A stretch of DNA of 64,000 nucleotides from NCBI RefSeq assembly GCF_026314295.1, contig NZ_CP111108.1:2294001-2358000 (forward strand). Reading direction: 5' to 3'. This stretch comes from Caproicibacterium sp. BJN0003. GTDB taxonomy: Bacteria; Bacillota; Clostridia; Oscillospirales; Acutalibacteraceae. A model generated the notes under the pieces. That model saw only the letters and a list, made by a program, of their open reading frames with translations, did not search any database and was not told the DNA's origin. Below are positions 53,774 through 61,684 of this stretch, piece after piece (the stretch's first letter is position 1; every line of letters begins with the position of its first letter). The translations under genes and the position numbers were made by a program.

Positions 53774-56206
53774 TTATTCATGATTAGGTTTTGGGGCAAC
53801 CCCAGGAACCGGCATGCAGTTCCAAATATTTGCCGCATATTCGTGGATCGCACGGTCAGCCGCAAATCTTCCCGCATTTGCAATATTAGTTAGGCACATC
53901 TTCTGCCAACTGAGCGAATCCTGATAGAGCTTCGCCGATTTTTGCTGCGCTTTCGCATAGCTATCAAAATCAGCTAAAACCATGTATGGATCTTGATTAA
54001 TCAGCGAATCCGCAATTTCCGAAAAATCATTTCCATTCCAACCGGTGTGTATCTCATCGACCGCTCTGTGAATAATCGGATTGTTTTCATAAATCTGCCG
54101 CGGATGATATCCCGCTTGCTTTAAACTGTTCACTTCCTGCGTAGTCATTCCGAAGAGAAGCATATTATCGTCCCCCACAGAATCATGAATCTCCACATTG
54201 GCGCCGTCCAGCGTTCCCAGCGTGACCGCTCCATTAATCATAAATTTCATATTACTGGTGCCGCTCGCCTCGGTGCCTGCTAGGGAAATCTGTTCACTGA
54301 TATCGGCCGCTGGAATCATCAATTCTGCCAGCGTAACTCGATAATCCTCGATATAGACAATCTTAAGTTTCTCTTTTACGCGGGGGTCATTGTCAATGAC
54401 CTGCGAAAGCTGATAGATAAACCGTATAATCTGCTTCGCAAGATAATAGCCGGGCGCCGCTTTCGCTCCGAAAAGATAGGTGCGCGGCTGAAAATCGGCA
54501 TTCGGATTTTCCCGCAGCCACTGATAGGTAGAAAGGATATGCAGTGCATTCAGATGCTGGCGTTTATACTCATGCATTCTTTTTACCTGCACGTCAAAAA
54601 TGGAATCAGGATCTAGTATGATTCCATTTTCTCTCTGAATATAGTCAGCTAAACGTTCTTTGTTTTCACGCTTAATTTTAGAAAGAGCTTCCAGCGTTGA
54701 TCTGTCGTCTTTAAATTTTTCAAACTTTTTAAGTTCATCGGCAAAATGAATATATCCGTCCCCGGTTTTTTCGGTCAGCAGCTCTGAAAGCCCCGGGTTC
54801 GCCTGACAAAGCCATCTTCTGTGCGCAATTCCATTCGTCACATTCGTAAATTTCTGAGGCATTTCCGTATAAAAGTCATGAAAAACCGTATCTTTTAAAA
54901 TTTGGCTGTGCAGACCCGAAACCCCGTTTACATGATGTGCTCCTACAACAGCCAGGTTTGCCATCTTGACAAATCCATCGTTGAGCGGTGCCATACGACC
55001 AACCTTATAACCGTCCACACCATGCCCATGCATTTCAGCGCAGAAGCGGCGGTTGATCTCCTCGATAATCTGATAAATTCTTGGCAGACGCAGACGGAAC
55101 AAGTCCGTATTCCAACATTCCAGTGCTTCCTTCATCACGGTATGGTTTGTATAGGCAAACGTACGAGTGGTAATATCCCATGCGTTTTCCCAACTGTAAC
55201 CACACTCATCCAACATAATCCGCATCAGTTCGGGGATCGCAAGGACCGGGTGTGTATCATTCAGATGGATTGCCACCAAATCGGGCAAATTATCCAGCGT
55301 TGAATAGTGGAAAAGATGATTCCTAACAATATCCTGAATACTGGCGCTCACCAAAAAATACTGTTGGGTAAGCCGCAGGCTTTTTCCTTCCATGTGATTA
55401 TCTTCCGGATAAAGCACCTTCGTAATCACTTCTGCCATTGCATTTCGCTCCATCGCCCGCAGATATTCGCCGGAATTAAAAAGCTTCATATTAAAATCAG
55501 GGCTTTTGCTCTTCCAAATCCGCAAACACGAAATCCCCTTGCCGTCTACTCCGGAAACATACATATCACATGGAATTGCAATAATATTGGTATAGTCTTT
55601 ATGGATTGTCATATGATGAGAACCGGACCATGACTCTTCAATATGCCCGTCAAAATGGACTTCTACTGCTTTTTCCGGGATTTCACGCAGCCAGACCTGA
55701 CCGCCGGGCAACCAAAAATCAGGCAGTTCCGTCTGCCAGCCGTCTACCAGCTTCTGGCGAAAGACCCCATATTCATAGCAAAGACTGTATCCGGTAGCAG
55801 GATAGCCATCGGTCGCTAATCCGTCCAAAAAGCAGGCGGCCAGTCTTCCCAATCCGCCGTTTCCAAGTCCGGCATCCGGCTCGCAGTCATAAAGACGATC
55901 GAGTTTTAAGCCCATTTCCCCCAGGGCTTGCCGAAAAGGTTCTTCCAGCCCCAAATTCCAAAGATTGTTTTTCAGGCTGCGCCCCATCAAAAATTCCATG
56001 CAAAGATAATACACGTGCTTTGTATGATTTTTTTCTGCTTTTTCTGAAAATTCACTATATCCTTTTGAAAGAAGATCAATCACAACTTTAGCGACCGCTT
56101 TATAGCATTGATCATCTGTCGCATTGTCCAGCGCAACCCCAAAATTCTGCCCCAATTTTGCAAGAACACGATTTTGTATTTCTTTTTCGGATAAATGATA
56201 ATTCAT
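53774..56206 (-). CDS. glgP: Glycogen/starch/alpha-glucan phosphorylase
   Basis: An 810-residue GT35 phosphorylase that releases glucose 1-phosphate from alpha-1,4-glucans. N-terminal YYLCMEFLMGRSLKNNLWNLG, GNGGLGRLAACFLDGLATDG and the PLP-binding Lys654 in EASGTSNMKFMINGA are present. The open frame reaches 56329, but GGAGGAGC lies just before ATG 56206 and the predicted transcript start (near 56292) falls inside the extension. It is divergent from the GH13 gene, which would attack the same polymers from within. Confidence 0.97.
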   Translation of the reverse strand: MNYHLSEKEIQNRVLAKLGQNFGVALDNATDDQCYKAVAKVVIDLLSKGYSEFSEKAEKNHTKHVYYLCMEFLMGRSLKNNLWNLGLEEPFRQALGEMGLKLDRLYDCEPDAGLGNGGLGRLAACFLDGLATDGYPATGYSLCYEYGVFRQKLVDGWQTELPDFWLPGGQVWLREIPEKAVEVHFDGHIEESWSGSHHMTIHKDYTNIIAIPCDMYVSGVDGKGISCLRIWKSKSPDFNMKLFNSGEYLRAMERNAMAEVITKVLYPEDNHMEGKSLRLTQQYFLVSASIQDIVRNHLFHYSTLDNLPDLVAIHLNDTHPVLAIPELMRIMLDECGYSWENAWDITTRTFAYTNHTVMKEALECWNTDLFRLRLPRIYQIIEEINRRFCAEMHGHGVDGYKVGRMAPLNDGFVKMANLAVVGAHHVNGVSGLHSQILKDTVFHDFYTEMPQKFTNVTNGIAHRRWLCQANPGLSELLTEKTGDGYIHFADELKKFEKFKDDRSTLEALSKIKRENKERLADYIQRENGIILDPDSIFDVQVKRMHEYKRQHLNALHILSTYQWLRENPNADFQPRTYLFGAKAAPGYYLAKQIIRFIYQLSQVIDNDPRVKEKLKIVYIEDYRVTLAELMIPAADISEQISLAGTEASGTSNMKFMINGAVTLGTLDGANVEIHDSVGDDNMLLFGMTTQEVNSLKQAGYHPRQIYENNPIIHRAVDEIHTGWNGNDFSEIADSLINQDPYMVLADFDSYAKAQQKSAKLYQDSLSWQKMCLTNIANAGRFAADRAIHEYAANIWNCMPVPGVAPKPNHE

Positions 56207-56298
56207 TTGCGCTCCTCCAATGAAAGCCTCATTTGGATTGCTGCCGGCTTTCTCCAATGTTTTTGTTCGAAAATTCACAAAGTGGGATTGTTTCATTA

Positions 56299-56327
56299 TT
56301 ATAAAATAAATCCCGTTATGTTGCAAC
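56299..56327 (-). promoter_or_regulatory. Predicted promoter of glgP
   Basis: Minus strand TTGCAA, 17-base spacer, perfect TATAAT (plus-strand 56299-56304); leader of about 85 bases. Confidence 0.6.
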
Positions 56328-56480
56328 AATCCAAAATCATTTTACATCTAACCCATCAAACATATTCATGCCTTTTCGTTTTCCTCTATATTTTCCTTTT
56401 GCAAAAAGTTGCAATCCAAAACAGAATCTATTAAACTAAAAGTAATTTGCAGCCGAATGATTAGAACCGAGGAACAACTA

Positions 56481-58517
56481 ATGTTTAATTCACGCAGTCT
56501 GTCTTATCGCAGTCCTATGGGGGCCGTAGGCGACCATCAGCCCGTTCATTTTCGCGTGACCATGCCGCGCGATTTACGGGTCAGCGCAGTGCGGCTTTTG
56601 GTTCTGCACGACCAGGATCAAAGTCTTTCCACACTGGACCTTTTTTGGTGCGGAATGAACGGAGAAAACTTTGAATGGTGGGAATGCCACTTTATTCCGC
56701 AGGAAGAAGGACTCTATTTCTATCATTTTCAGGTGAATACATGGCGCGGCTGGCAGGATCTTTATCGAGGAACAGACGGCGAAGATTCCGCTTTTCACGG
56801 TCCTATTGGGAGGCTGTGGCAGCTGACTGTTTTTGAGCATACCTACCGCACGCCGGATTGGCTTTCCGGCGGTGTGATGTACCAAATTTTTCCCGACCGC
56901 TTTTTTGCTTCCGGTAAAGAAAAATTCAATGTTCCAAATGACCGGATGCTTCATAAAAAATGGGACGAAGAACCGATCTGGCAGTTTGGCGAAAAAGGAA
57001 TCATCAAAAATAACGACTATTTTGGAGGCGATCTCCCTGGAATCACTCAAAAGCTGGATTATTTAAAAGGGTTAGGAGTCACCTGCATTTATCTAAACCC
57101 CATTTTTGAGGCTCATTCCAATCATCGCTACAACACAGCAAATTATGAAAAAATTGACCCGCTCCTCGGCAATGAGGAAGATTTTTGCACTCTTTGCAGA
57201 GAAGCCAAAAGACTCGGAATCCATGTAATCATTGACGGTGTCTTCAATCATACCGGCAGCGACAGTATTTATTTTAATCGGGAAGGTCGTTATCCGGGAC
57301 CCGGAGCCTATCAGAGCAAAGACTCCCCTTACTATTCATGGTATCGTTTTCACAATTGGCCAAATGATTATGAATGCTGGTGGAATTTTAATACCTTGCC
57401 CGATGTAAAGGAAGAAAATCCGGATTACCGTAATTATATCACGGGAAAAGATGGAATTATCCGCAAATGGATTCGCGCCGGAGCTTCCGGCTGGCGCTTA
57501 GATGTTGCAGACGAACTGCCTGACGATTTTCTGGAAGACATCCGCAAAGCTGCACGGGAAGAAAATCCGGATGCAGTTATCCTCGGGGAAGTCTGGGAAG
57601 ATGCCACCACAAAATATGCTTATGGAAAAAGGCGGCGATATCTTTTAGGGAATCAGCTTGACAGCGTCATGAATTATCCATTTCGCAACGCAATTTTGGG
57701 CTTTCTTTCTGGGCAGGACGCGGCACAGATCATGGAATCCATCACCGAAATTTTAGAAAATTATCCGCCGCAAACGATTCGAATTTTAATGAATCATATT
57801 GGAACACACGATACCGAGCGGGCTTTGAGCGCATTAGGCGGAGAACCGCTTAACGGGCGTGACCGAAAATGGCAGAGCGAGCAAAAACTCTCAGAGGAAC
57901 AGCGGGCTCATGGAGTTGAGCGGCTTAAAGCAGCATCCCTCATTCAATATACACTGCCGGGAGTCCCATGCCTTTATTATGGGGATGAAGCCGGTATGGA
58001 AGGCTATCGGGATCCCTTTAACCGCCGGGTTTATCCATGGGGAAACGAAGACGCCGATCTTTTGGAATGGTACCGTGGTTTAGGTTCTCTTCGTAAAGAA
58101 TTTTCCTGTTTAAAAGAAGGGGACTTTCAGCCGATTCACGCAAGCGGTCATCTGCTGATCTATACCCGCAGCAATCTGCGTGATCAGCTCCTGATCGCCG
58201 TTAACGCGGCAGATTCGGAAGAACCCTTCTATCTTCCCAACGACTGGCGCACGGCACAGGTTGAATTTGGGCCGGAGCCAGATCGAAACGGCAGTGTAAC
58301 TCTCGAAGCACAGGGGATACTCTTACTCTCTCTCAGAAAGATTGCGGGACCAAATCCTTCTTTAGAAGCTCTGCCTGCCCCCTCTTTCAATGAAACAATC
58401 GAGTCCATCAAAGACCAGATTTTAGAGAGCGAACAAAAACCCGTAATCAAAGAACAGCTGATGGATTTTCTTGAAAAAATAGATTCCCAAAAGTCAGATT
58501 CCAAAAAAAGCACTTGA
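56481..58517 (+). CDS. Glycoside hydrolase family 13 (neopullulanase/maltodextrin glucosidase-like)
   Basis: A 678-residue alpha-amylase-type enzyme. An N-terminal beta domain (residues 1-120, CBM34-like) precedes the barrel (GVMYQIFPDRFF, then IIDGVFNHTG). Catalytic residues are nucleophile Asp341 (WRLDVADE), acid Glu370 (GEVWED) and Asp444 (GTHDTERA). A charged C-terminal tail of about 60 residues follows the last beta domain. There is no signal peptide, so it works in the cytoplasm, probably on maltodextrin or glycogen branches with GlgP. ATG 56481 has GAGGA 7 bases ahead; an earlier ATG at 56457 lacks one. Confidence 0.88.
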   Translation: MFNSRSLSYRSPMGAVGDHQPVHFRVTMPRDLRVSAVRLLVLHDQDQSLSTLDLFWCGMNGENFEWWECHFIPQEEGLYFYHFQVNTWRGWQDLYRGTDGEDSAFHGPIGRLWQLTVFEHTYRTPDWLSGGVMYQIFPDRFFASGKEKFNVPNDRMLHKKWDEEPIWQFGEKGIIKNNDYFGGDLPGITQKLDYLKGLGVTCIYLNPIFEAHSNHRYNTANYEKIDPLLGNEEDFCTLCREAKRLGIHVIIDGVFNHTGSDSIYFNREGRYPGPGAYQSKDSPYYSWYRFHNWPNDYECWWNFNTLPDVKEENPDYRNYITGKDGIIRKWIRAGASGWRLDVADELPDDFLEDIRKAAREENPDAVILGEVWEDATTKYAYGKRRRYLLGNQLDSVMNYPFRNAILGFLSGQDAAQIMESITEILENYPPQTIRILMNHIGTHDTERALSALGGEPLNGRDRKWQSEQKLSEEQRAHGVERLKAASLIQYTLPGVPCLYYGDEAGMEGYRDPFNRRVYPWGNEDADLLEWYRGLGSLRKEFSCLKEGDFQPIHASGHLLIYTRSNLRDQLLIAVNAADSEEPFYLPNDWRTAQVEFGPEPDRNGSVTLEAQGILLLSLRKIAGPNPSLEALPAPSFNETIESIKDQILESEQKPVIKEQLMDFLEKIDSQKSDSKKST

Positions 58518-58542
58518 CTTTTTTTAATAGATTGTCTATAAT
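58514..58542 (+). promoter_or_regulatory. Promoter of tRNA-Arg
   Basis: TTGACT (58514-58519, overlapping the GH13 stop codon), 17-base spacer, TATAAT (58537-58542). The mature tRNA begins 28 bases downstream. Confidence 0.8.
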
Positions 58543-58569
58543 GAAAAAGCTGTCAAGATGATAGCTTAT

Positions 58570-58646
58570 GCGCTCATAGCTCAGCTGGATAGAGTGCTTG
58601 ACTACGAATCAAGAGGTCCTGGGTTCGAATCCCCGTGGGCGCACCA
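58570..58646 (+). tRNA. tRNA-Arg (anticodon ACG)
   Basis: A full cloverleaf: acceptor stem GCGCTCA with TGGGCGC (one G-U), D arm with GCTC/GAGT, anticodon stem CTTGA/TCAAG with loop CTACGAA (anticodon ACG at 58604-58606), variable AGGTC, and T arm with TTCGAAT. The CCA end is encoded. A34 is the expected target of TadA, encoded at 12684-13151. The 3' half is the probable attachment site for the prophage that starts right after it. Confidence 0.97.
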
Positions 58647-58662
58647 AAGAATTTTAAGAAAT

Positions 58663-58712
58663 CCGCATTAGATAGCCATTTATTGACTATTTGATGCGGC
58701 TTTTCTTTTTTC
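58663..58712 (+). terminator. Terminator after tRNA-Arg
   Basis: CCGCAT pairs with ATGCGG (58663-58668, 58694-58699) with further inner ATAG/CTAT pairing; CTTTTCTTTTTT follows. It ends the tRNA transcript inside the phage edge. Confidence 0.75.
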
Positions 58713-58763
58713 TATTTTTGCATCAAAACCGCTGAAAATCGCTGAAAAATCGGGGAAACGTCG

Positions 58764-58786
58764 GCGGTTGCTACGCGGTTGCTACG
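58764..58786. repeat. Tandem 11-base repeat beside the integrase gene
   Basis: CGGTTGCTACG occurs twice in direct tandem (58765-58775, 58776-58786), 3 bases from the integrase stop. A pair of CGCTGAAAA copies lies just to the left (about 58730-58750). Such repeats near an att site can be integrase or excisionase arm sites; this is inference. Confidence 0.65.
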
Positions 58787-58789
58787 TGT

Positions 58790-59989
58790 TTATGATAGCT
58801 TTTCTATAGCTGGCTGTAGCTTTTCTGCGGTTTGAAAAATATAGCTATCAATATCAACACTAAAATCGGTGTGACCCATGATTGCAATAAAATCTTCTTC
58901 ACGGACTCCGGCAGCCGACATCATTGTTGCGCACGTCCTTCGGGTAGCGTGGGGAGATAGCTTTCTGACTCCGATCTGCTCTAATGCAGGATAATAACAT
59001 TTTTTACGGAAATATTCAGCTCTATAAGGGCTTCCATCATCTTTACAAAAAACTGTTTGTCCTCCTTTTGCAATCCACTCTTTTAGAATTGGGACTATTT
59101 TATGGTGAACTGGCACAACTTTGTTTTTACCGGCATCTGTTTTAATACCGCCATATAGAGCGTAATTTCCATTTGATTCTCGGACGCTAAATTTTGTTAG
59201 GTTTAAAAATTCGGTGATACGCAATCCGGTGTATGTCATAAATAGTATGAAATCTGCAAACGGAACTTTTTCCGATCCTGCTGTACCAAATGCAGCATTT
59301 TCAATCTTCTTTCTTTCTAAGTCATCAAAACAATCTTTTACGGACTGTGATTTCTTCGGGAGGTCTAACAATACCGCCCAATTATCTCTAACAATATTAT
59401 TTTTAGCTGCAAATTTGCATAATAGCCCACAAAGCACCTTAACGTCGTGTAGGGACGAATAAGATGATGGTGGTAAAATTACTGGCTTTCCACCTTTTAA
59501 AGTGGCTACGCCCTTTTTATCGCATTTGGTGTGCGGCTTTTGCAAAGACTCTAAAATATTTTGAACTTGTCCGTAACCGATCTCACGAAATCTTATTTTC
59601 CAAAGAGGGGAAAGCTTGTTATAAGCTGCTCTATAACTATCGGATAACTGCTTTGATTTATCTTTAAGCCCGATCGGCTTCCATTCTGCATACAGCTCTT
59701 CTAAAGTGATATTTAATTTATCTGTAGGATTCTTTTTATAGTCATATAGCGCGTCTTTAGCTTCCTGTGCGGTTGCGTAATACCCAATTGCTTCCCTCTT
59801 CTTGTCGGATTCAGAAGGGCATAAAGCCACATATGGACGGTTCTTAATGTCATATCGTTTAAAAATCGACCCGGTTCCGTTTTCCCTTTTGATCGTTTTT
59901 CTTTTTGTTTCTATCTGCTTTTTCCCGCACCAGGGGCAATAAATCCAATCGTCTGATAATTTTTTTCTGCAGTTTTTACAATTAGGCAT
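58790..59989 (-). CDS. int: Phage tyrosine integrase with N-terminal zinc ribbon
   Basis: A 399-residue site-specific recombinase. A CxxC...CxxC zinc ribbon (Cys4, Cys7, Cys18, Cys21) is followed by a beta-strand arm-binding region (GTGSIFKRYD), a SAM-like core-binding domain (about 90-210) and the catalytic domain with Arg257, His347, Arg350, His373 and nucleophile Tyr383. A GTG at 59998 is possible, but AAGGTGG fits ATG 59989 better. It presumably integrates the element at the 3' end of the adjacent tRNA-Arg. Confidence 0.93.
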   Translation of the reverse strand: MPNCKNCRKKLSDDWIYCPWCGKKQIETKRKTIKRENGTGSIFKRYDIKNRPYVALCPSESDKKREAIGYYATAQEAKDALYDYKKNPTDKLNITLEELYAEWKPIGLKDKSKQLSDSYRAAYNKLSPLWKIRFREIGYGQVQNILESLQKPHTKCDKKGVATLKGGKPVILPPSSYSSLHDVKVLCGLLCKFAAKNNIVRDNWAVLLDLPKKSQSVKDCFDDLERKKIENAAFGTAGSEKVPFADFILFMTYTGLRITEFLNLTKFSVRESNGNYALYGGIKTDAGKNKVVPVHHKIVPILKEWIAKGGQTVFCKDDGSPYRAEYFRKKCYYPALEQIGVRKLSPHATRRTCATMMSAAGVREEDFIAIMGHTDFSVDIDSYIFQTAEKLQPAIEKLS

Positions 59990-60002
59990 AGTTGCCACCT
60001 TT

Positions 60003-60644
60003 TTATAACCCTAATAATTGCTTCTTCTTAGCGTCGTATTCCTCTTGTGTTATCGCCCCGGCATCTAACAAGCCTTTATACTTTAGCAGTTCATCTGCAG
60101 CTGAAGGCGCGGGAGATTCAATCCTTGGAGATTCCGGCGCAGCCGGTTTATTATTATCTGATTTTATTTTGTCTATTACAATATGAATAAGGGAATTAAT
60201 ATTCTCTGCTTCATCTTTTCCTAGCCCTACATTAAAAACCTCTTTGTATGTGTCTATTGTGAGTATTCCCATCAAAATTCCAGAGCTGAAAGTAATATCA
60301 TTGATATTACTGATATTAACTGTTTGAAATACTTTTCCCAAAGGCTGCTTTTGAGCTATCATTATTCTTTTATCTGTGATAGCATATGCAAAGTTTTTAT
60401 CATGGCTTGTTGAAGATTTATAATTATGTAGCCCAATGAATGTCATATACACGGTTTCATTACGCATTAAATTGTCCTCAATTATTTGAAAATGTTTCAA
60501 AGCCCAACTCTTTATCGTTCCAGACCCGAACTTATGGGTAATACAATAGTTATACATTTCCTCTGCTGTGTGCATTGGGATAAAATCTGCATCATTATCG
60601 ACTATCCCTGCATGTTTCTGCTTCACGTTATTTTTTCCAAACAT
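60003..60644 (-). CDS. PH-like and SHOCT-domain protein
   Basis: A 213-residue cytoplasmic protein. The middle (about residues 60-160) resembles bacterial PH domains (FAYAITDKRIMIAQKQ, then ITFSSGILMGILTIDT). A Pro/Ser-rich linker and a C-terminal SHOCT motif (DELLKYKGLLDAGAITQEEYDAKKKQLLGL, trimmed here to its key Gly-Ile-Thr-x-x-Glu core) follow. Its function in phages is unknown; proteins of this build are frequent in lysogeny modules as cargo. It ends 13 bases before the integrase gene start, on the same strand, so the two may share a transcript. Confidence 0.8.
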   Translation of the reverse strand: MFGKNNVKQKHAGIVDNDADFIPMHTAEEMYNYCITHKFGSGTIKSWALKHFQIIEDNLMRNETVYMTFIGLHNYKSSTSHDKNFAYAITDKRIMIAQKQPLGKVFQTVNISNINDITFSSGILMGILTIDTYKEVFNVGLGKDEAENINSLIHIVIDKIKSDNNKPAAPESPRIESPAPSAADELLKYKGLLDAGAITQEEYDAKKKQLLGL

Positions 60645-60737
60645 ATTTTTCTCTCCTTTAATTATAGATACTTACAATATATTCCAGTATCTAACAAGAT
60701 TCAATACAATAGCCCAAAATTTATTTTGTTTTTTCAC

Positions 60738-60763
60738 CTCATGGGTCAAAAATGACCCATGAG
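60738..60763. repeat. Perfect 11-base inverted repeat with A4 loop
   Basis: CTCATGGGTCA-AAAA-TGACCCATGAG. On the plus strand ATTTTATTTTTT follows, as in a terminator, but no rightward gene lies upstream. It may be an operator, an insulator, or an attenuator in the PH/SHOCT leader. Confidence 0.6.
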
Positions 60764-60795
60764 ATTTTATTTTTTAAAAAATTCCAATTTTTGTA

Positions 60796-60824
60796 TTGAT
60801 TTTGTCGAACTTCTGTTCTAAAAT
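60796..60824 (+). promoter_or_regulatory. Promoter with LexA-type operator for the 35-residue gene
   Basis: TTGATT (60796-60801), 17-base spacer, TAAAAT (60819-60824). The spacer contains CGAAC-TTCT-GTTC (60806-60818), matching the Firmicute LexA core GAAC-N4-GTTC. This suggests SOS control of the short gene 47 bases downstream. Confidence 0.65.
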
Positions 60825-60870
60825 AAAGAAGCTACAAGAACAAATGTGCGTATTTTAGGAGATGGAACGA

Positions 60871-60978
60871 ATGGATTATAAGTCAATGATAATTGAAATT
60901 GTCAGATCAGTAAAAAGTAAGCGAATATTAAAATGGATTTACGAGTTTACGGTTGAATGGACGAAACAAGATAAGTGA
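60871..60978 (+). CDS. Short phage protein (35 residues), possible SOS-induced gene
   Basis: Reads MDYKSMIIEIVRSVKSKRIL at the start and ends in KWIYEF..KQDK. It has a good ribosome site (AGGAG, 60858-60862), a promoter with a LexA-type box, and its own terminator. It looks like one amphipathic helix pair, basic in the middle. Similar tiny open frames are known to me beside XRE repressors in Firmicute prophages, but none has a role I can name. Its place convergent with the repressor suggests antagonism of that repressor, which is inference. Confidence 0.65.
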   Translation: MDYKSMIIEIVRSVKSKRILKWIYEFTVEWTKQDK

Positions 60979-60991
60979 TTAAACGCCAAAA

Positions 60992-61025
60992 GGCGAGGCA
61001 CCTTCAAAGTGTCTCGTCTTTTTTT
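60992..61025 (+). terminator. Terminator of the 35-residue gene
   Basis: Ten-pair stem (60992-61001 with 61009-61018, two G-U pairs) and T-run 61019-61025. It overlaps the 3' end of the convergent repressor gene. Confidence 0.8.
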
Positions 61026-61372
61026 ATTGCCTGCATAAATTTTTTAACCGCTTGCCAGTCTGATTCTCCAAATTCCGCAAATGCTTTAAAAAGTGATAGT
61101 GCTTCCGGATTCTCTCCGCTTAGCATTTGTACGATTTTTGCTACGACAGCAGCTTCCGTATTGTCTTGCTTTTCCCCTTCTCCGGTTTTAAGCCATTCTT
61201 CTTTGACCCCAAATTCTTTTGCTATTGATTTAGTAGCTGTCCCTGTAGGGTTTCTTACTCCGATTTCATAGCAAGCAATTGTGTTTCTGGAACTTCCAAT
61301 CTTTTTTGCGAGATCATTTTGAGTCATTCCAGATTCTTTTCTCAAACTTGTAATTCGCTCTCCAATTGTCAT
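61004..61372 (-). CDS. Phage repressor, XRE-family HTH
   Basis: A 122-residue protein with an N-terminal XRE HTH (residues about 1-60: ERITSLRKESGMTQNDLAKKIGSSRNTIACYEIGVRNPT). A GVKEEWLKTGEG-type segment follows, then an acidic C-terminal part. There is no peptidase domain, so it is not self-cleaving like CI of lambda. AAGGAGG supports ATG 61372; the frame extends only to 61390. It should hold the divergent early promoter shut in lysogeny. Confidence 0.9.
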   Translation of the reverse strand: MTIGERITSLRKESGMTQNDLAKKIGSSRNTIACYEIGVRNPTGTATKSIAKEFGVKEEWLKTGEGEKQDNTEAAVVAKIVQMLSGENPEALSLFKAFAEFGESDWQAVKKFMQAIKKDETL

Positions 61373-61396
61373 TATTTTTCCTCCTTTCAATTATTT

Positions 61397-61425
61397 ATTA
61401 TATATCAGTTTAGTCGCGTAGTCAA
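61397..61425 (-). promoter_or_regulatory. Repressor promoter (leftward)
   Basis: Minus strand TTGACT, 17-base spacer, TATAAT (plus-strand 61397-61402). The spacer contains TAGTC words spaced 8 bases apart (TAGTCGCGTAGTC near 61411-61423), a possible operator. Confidence 0.8.
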
Positions 61426-61456
61426 CAAATAATTTTAAAAAATGTTTTAAAAACGC

Positions 61457-61485
61457 TTGACATTAGTTGCAAGCTGTATTAATAT
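61457..61485 (+). promoter_or_regulatory. Early lytic promoter (rightward)
   Basis: TTGACA (61457-61462), 17-base spacer, TAATAT (61480-61485). It is back-to-back with the repressor promoter; the two form the lysis/lysogeny switch. Confidence 0.75.
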
Positions 61486-61521
61486 AGTTGCATAAGGTAC
61501 AGAAAGTGAGGTGAAAAGCAA

Positions 61522-61668
61522 ATGGATAAATTCAACGTTTCCGTTCCAAAAATTGAGACCGTGGAAGACGTGATTGAGTCTTTCCAGAAAATGACCGTTT
61601 TGCAGCAAGCGACTGTAATGGGATTTATCGCCGGGCAGATGGCGTCAGTCGAAAAGAAATCAGCTTAA
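61522..61668 (+). CDS. Short early phage protein (48 residues)
   Basis: A small helical protein starting MDKFNVSVPKIETVEDV with a GAGGTG ribosome site 8 bases ahead. It is the first gene after the early promoter, in the place of Cro-like or small regulatory proteins, but there is no HTH motif. No function is known. Confidence 0.75.
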   Translation: MDKFNVSVPKIETVEDVIESFQKMTVLQQATVMGFIAGQMASVEKKSA

Positions 61669-61684
61669 AAGGAGATGAAAAACA

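Noticed and set aside
56207-56329. N-terminal extension of glgP
   Set aside because: A strong GGAGGAGC site and conserved N-terminus fix the start at 56206, and the predicted transcript start falls within the extension.
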